From assembly GCA_031404455.1 (NCBI GenBank), contig JANNHP010000441.1:1-15465 (forward strand): a stretch of 15,465 nucleotides of DNA, read 5' to 3'. A model generated the notes under the pieces. It was not told the DNA's origin and did no database searches. It saw only the letters and a program-made list of their open reading frames with translations. Below, in pieces: positions 13,843-15,465 of this stretch. Positions within the stretch are counted from its first letter, which is position 1. Each line of letters starts with the position of its first letter. The position numbers and the translations under genes were made by a program. This DNA comes from JANNHP01 sp031404455. GTDB lineage: Bacteria > Planctomycetota > JAJSAM01 > JAJVHW01.

Positions 13843-14956
13843 GGCTCGGCGCGGCTTCCACGGCGACCTCGGCGACGGACGCCGCGGCGCGCGGTCCGCG
13901 CGTGAAGGCGAGTCCCTCCAGCGTGAGGCCCGGGCCGAAGCCGAGCATCACGCCGCGCTCGCCGCCGCGGAGGCGCGCGATCTCGCGCTCGAGCACGAAG
14001 AGCACCGAGGCGCTCGAGACGTTGCCGACGTCGCGCAGCACGGCGCGCGAGGAGTCGAGCGCGTCCGGCGCGAGGTGCAGCGCGTCCTCCACGTGGTCGA
14101 GGATGGCCCTCCCGCCCGGATGGACGCACCACGAGTCCGTGTCTCCCGCCGCGAGCGGCGCGACGAAGCCCCCGATCTCGGTCGCGACAAGTTGCGGGAC
14201 GTACGACGAGAGCGTCATGCGGAAGCCGTCGTCGCCGATCTCCCAGCCCATGTCGCGCCGCGTGCCGGGTTCCACGCGCGTCGCAGACGGGCCGAGGAGG
14301 GCGAGGCCCCCGTCGCTCTCGCCGTCGCCCTCGCCGATGACGACCGCGGCAGCCCCGTCGCCGAAGAGCGCATGCGCCACGACGTTGTCGGGAGCGGGAT
14401 CGGGCCGGAAGTGGAGGCTGCAGAGCTCCACGCAGACGACGAGCGACTTCGCGCCGCGGCGCGCGAGGACGGCCTGCCGCCCGACGCGCAACCCGTTGAA
14501 TGCGGCGCAGCAGCCCATGAACCCGACGAGCGTGCGCTCGACCTCGGGCGAGAGTCCGAGCGCCGAGATGAGTTCGACATCCGGCCCCGGCGCGAAGAAC
14601 CCGGTGCAGGTGACGACGACGAGGTGCGTGATCTCCGCGGCGTCCAGGCCGGCCGACGCCAGGGCGCGGCGGCACGCAAGGGCGGCGAGCGACGGCGCGT
14701 GCTCCGCGAACGCGCGCATGCGGACGGACGTCGGCGGCGAGCGCGAGCCGAGCAGCAACGGCTCCCCCGGCGCCGTGAAGTCGGGCACGCAGGACCATCG
14801 CGCGTCCACGCCCGAGCGATCGACGACGCGCGCCGCGAGACGGGCGGCGGCCGGGTGCGCGGCGAGCGCGCGCGTCATCCAGTCCTCGGCGGCGGCGCGG
14901 GAGACCCGGTGCGGGGGGATCGCCGTGCCGATGCCGAGGATGGAAGTCGCGTTCAC
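13829..14956 (-). CDS. Type III polyketide synthase (chalcone/alkylresorcinol synthase family)
   Basis: This homodimeric ketosynthase extends an acyl-CoA starter with malonyl-CoA and cyclises the chain. The 375-residue product has the normal length and an intact catalytic triad: Cys149 in GFMGCCAAFNGLR, His279 in WCVHPGGRAILDHVE and Asn312 in DVGNVSSASVLFVLE. It also has the terminal GFGPGLTLEGL motif at 339-349 and FGDGAAAVVIG at 198-208. The N-terminus (MNATSILGIGTAIPPHRVS) is typical of bacterial members. GTG 14956 overlaps the upstream hydrolase stop in a GTGA. Starter and chain length cannot be told from sequence; with a flavoprotein and a methyltransferase the set resembles the Streptomyces srsABC phenolic-lipid operon in logic, although SrsB is a different methyltransferase type. 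The product is probably a modified alkyl-resorcinol, -pyrone or quinone. Confidence 0.94.
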   Translation of the reverse strand: MNATSILGIGTAIPPHRVSRAAAEDWMTRALAAHPAAARLAARVVDRSGVDARWSCVPDFTAPGEPLLLGSRSPPTSVRMRAFAEHAPSLAALACRRALASAGLDAAEITHLVVVTCTGFFAPGPDVELISALGLSPEVERTLVGFMGCCAAFNGLRVGRQAVLARRGAKSLVVCVELCSLHFRPDPAPDNVVAHALFGDGAAAVVIGEGDGESDGGLALLGPSATRVEPGTRRDMGWEIGDDGFRMTLSSYVPQLVATEIGGFVAPLAAGDTDSWCVHPGGRAILDHVEDALHLAPDALDSSRAVLRDVGNVSSASVLFVLEREIARLRGGERGVMLGFGPGLTLEGLAFTRGPRAAASVAEVAVEAAPSRDAN

Positions 14957-15465
14957 TTCGTACTCAACACCTGATCGATGAACTTCCATACCAACGCGTG
15001 GAGCGCGTCGTGCCCCGCGCCCTTGACCATCGTGCGCTGAACACGCGTGGAGCCGAGCTTCTTCAGGTTCTCCTCCGCGAGGTCCGTCTGTCCCTCGATG
15101 CCGGGTTTCGCGCCGAAGACGTGGTCCTTGTGCTGGTCCTTCTCGCCGGTGAGGAGGTGGACGTGCGGTCCGCCGTCCGGACCCGCGCCGGGCGCCCCGT
15201 CGAGACCCGCGCCGCCGAAGTTCGCGCATGCGGGCGCGGCGCCGCGGACGTGCGCCGGATCGTGGAAGAGCTTCCAGTACGTGTACTGGCCGCCGCCCGA
15301 GAAGCCGGTGAGGAACACCTTCTCCTCGCCGCCGAAGCGCTTCGAGATGACCGCGAGGAGGGCGTCCACGCCCGGGCCGTCGAACTCGTGGCGGCGGCCG
15401 TTCTTCGCATTCCATTCCTCGACGAGCGCTTTCGGGTAGCAGGGATACGTCTCCGGCTTGAGGTC
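14953..15465 (-). CDS. Alpha/beta-hydrolase (esterase/PHB-depolymerase-like), C-terminal part
   Basis: The frame is open to the right edge of the window, so the N-terminus is missing; 170 residues remain. The nucleophile elbow GFSGGG (Ser56 of the fragment) follows a strand KVFLTG. LLTGEKD with Asp110 and KGAGHDALHALVWKFIDQVL with His152 complete a Ser-Asp-His triad at normal spacing. The YTYWKLFHDPAHVRGAAPACANF stretch after the nucleophile is like that of LpqC/PHB-depolymerase-type and esterase-D-like hydrolases. It is the first visible gene of the PKS operon, and its TGA overlaps the PKS GTG in a GTGA. It may be a thioesterase or esterase acting on the polyketide, or an unrelated secreted esterase; whether it has a signal peptide cannot be seen. 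The operon promoter lies outside the window. Confidence 0.85.
   Translation of the reverse strand, partial: DLKPETYPCYPKALVEEWNAKNGRRHEFDGPGVDALLAVISKRFGGEEKVFLTGFSGGGQYTYWKLFHDPAHVRGAAPACANFGGAGLDGAPGAGPDGGPHVHLLTGEKDQHKDHVFGAKPGIEGQTDLAEENLKKLGSTRVQRTMVKGAGHDALHALVWKFIDQVLSTK

Noticed and set aside
13487..14974. Plus-strand open frames opposite the type III PKS and methyltransferase
   Set aside because: They are low-complexity Arg/Ala/Gly/Ser translations with no motif, opposite genes whose catalytic residues are intact.

Overview
The window is very GC-rich, with almost all codons ending in G or C. It carries bacterial housekeeping, exported-protein and secondary-metabolism genes. The combination of large exported HEAT-repeat proteins, a big signal-peptide-bearing HExxH metallopeptidase with TPR-like repeats, and a type III polyketide synthase next to a methyltransferase and a reductase-like flavoprotein fits a member of the Planctomycetota or a similar deep-branching high-GC phylum. 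This is an inference from gene content; there is no rRNA or other marker to prove it. I saw no tRNA, rRNA, CRISPR array, insertion sequence or phage gene.

Layout. (1) 1-159, minus: the 5' end of an unrecognised gene that runs off the left edge. (2) 263-1901, plus: plsY and gpsA, overlapping by 8 bp, which together make lysophosphatidic acid precursors for membrane lipids. (3) 1948-6878, plus: two tandem paralogous exported proteins of about 810 residues, each with a HEAT-repeat solenoid and a shared C-terminal domain that looks like the class I glutamine amidotransferase/ThuA fold. (4) 7190-8020, plus: a small exported protein made of two copies of a domain of about 100 residues. (5) 8137-10799, minus: an exported zinc-metallopeptidase-like protein coupled by an ATGA overlap to a small pentapeptide-like/beta-helix protein. 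(6) 10866-12002, plus: a PLP-dependent alpha-oxoamine synthase (BioF/KBL/SPT superfamily) reading convergently into (7) 11960-15465, minus: an operon of alpha/beta-hydrolase, type III PKS, SAM methyltransferase and FAD oxidoreductase, with successive overlaps of 4, 14 and 4 bp.

The hydrolase-PKS-methyltransferase-oxidoreductase operon plus the alpha-oxoamine synthase is the most likely biosynthetic system here. The PKS would make a phenolic or pyrone lipid from an acyl starter and malonyl-CoA, which the methyltransferase and flavoprotein would then modify. The product is unknown.

A second theme is how genes start. Four genes at the head of a unit (plsY, both HEAT-repeat genes, the alpha-oxoamine synthase) have no visible Shine-Dalgarno. 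Each instead has a TANNNT -10-like hexamer ending 6-8 bases before its start codon, the arrangement expected of leaderless mRNAs. Other genes (gpsA, the two-repeat exported protein, the metallopeptidase) have clear Shine-Dalgarno sequences. Several gene ends carry perfect or near-perfect hairpins that include the stop codon and have no T-tract.
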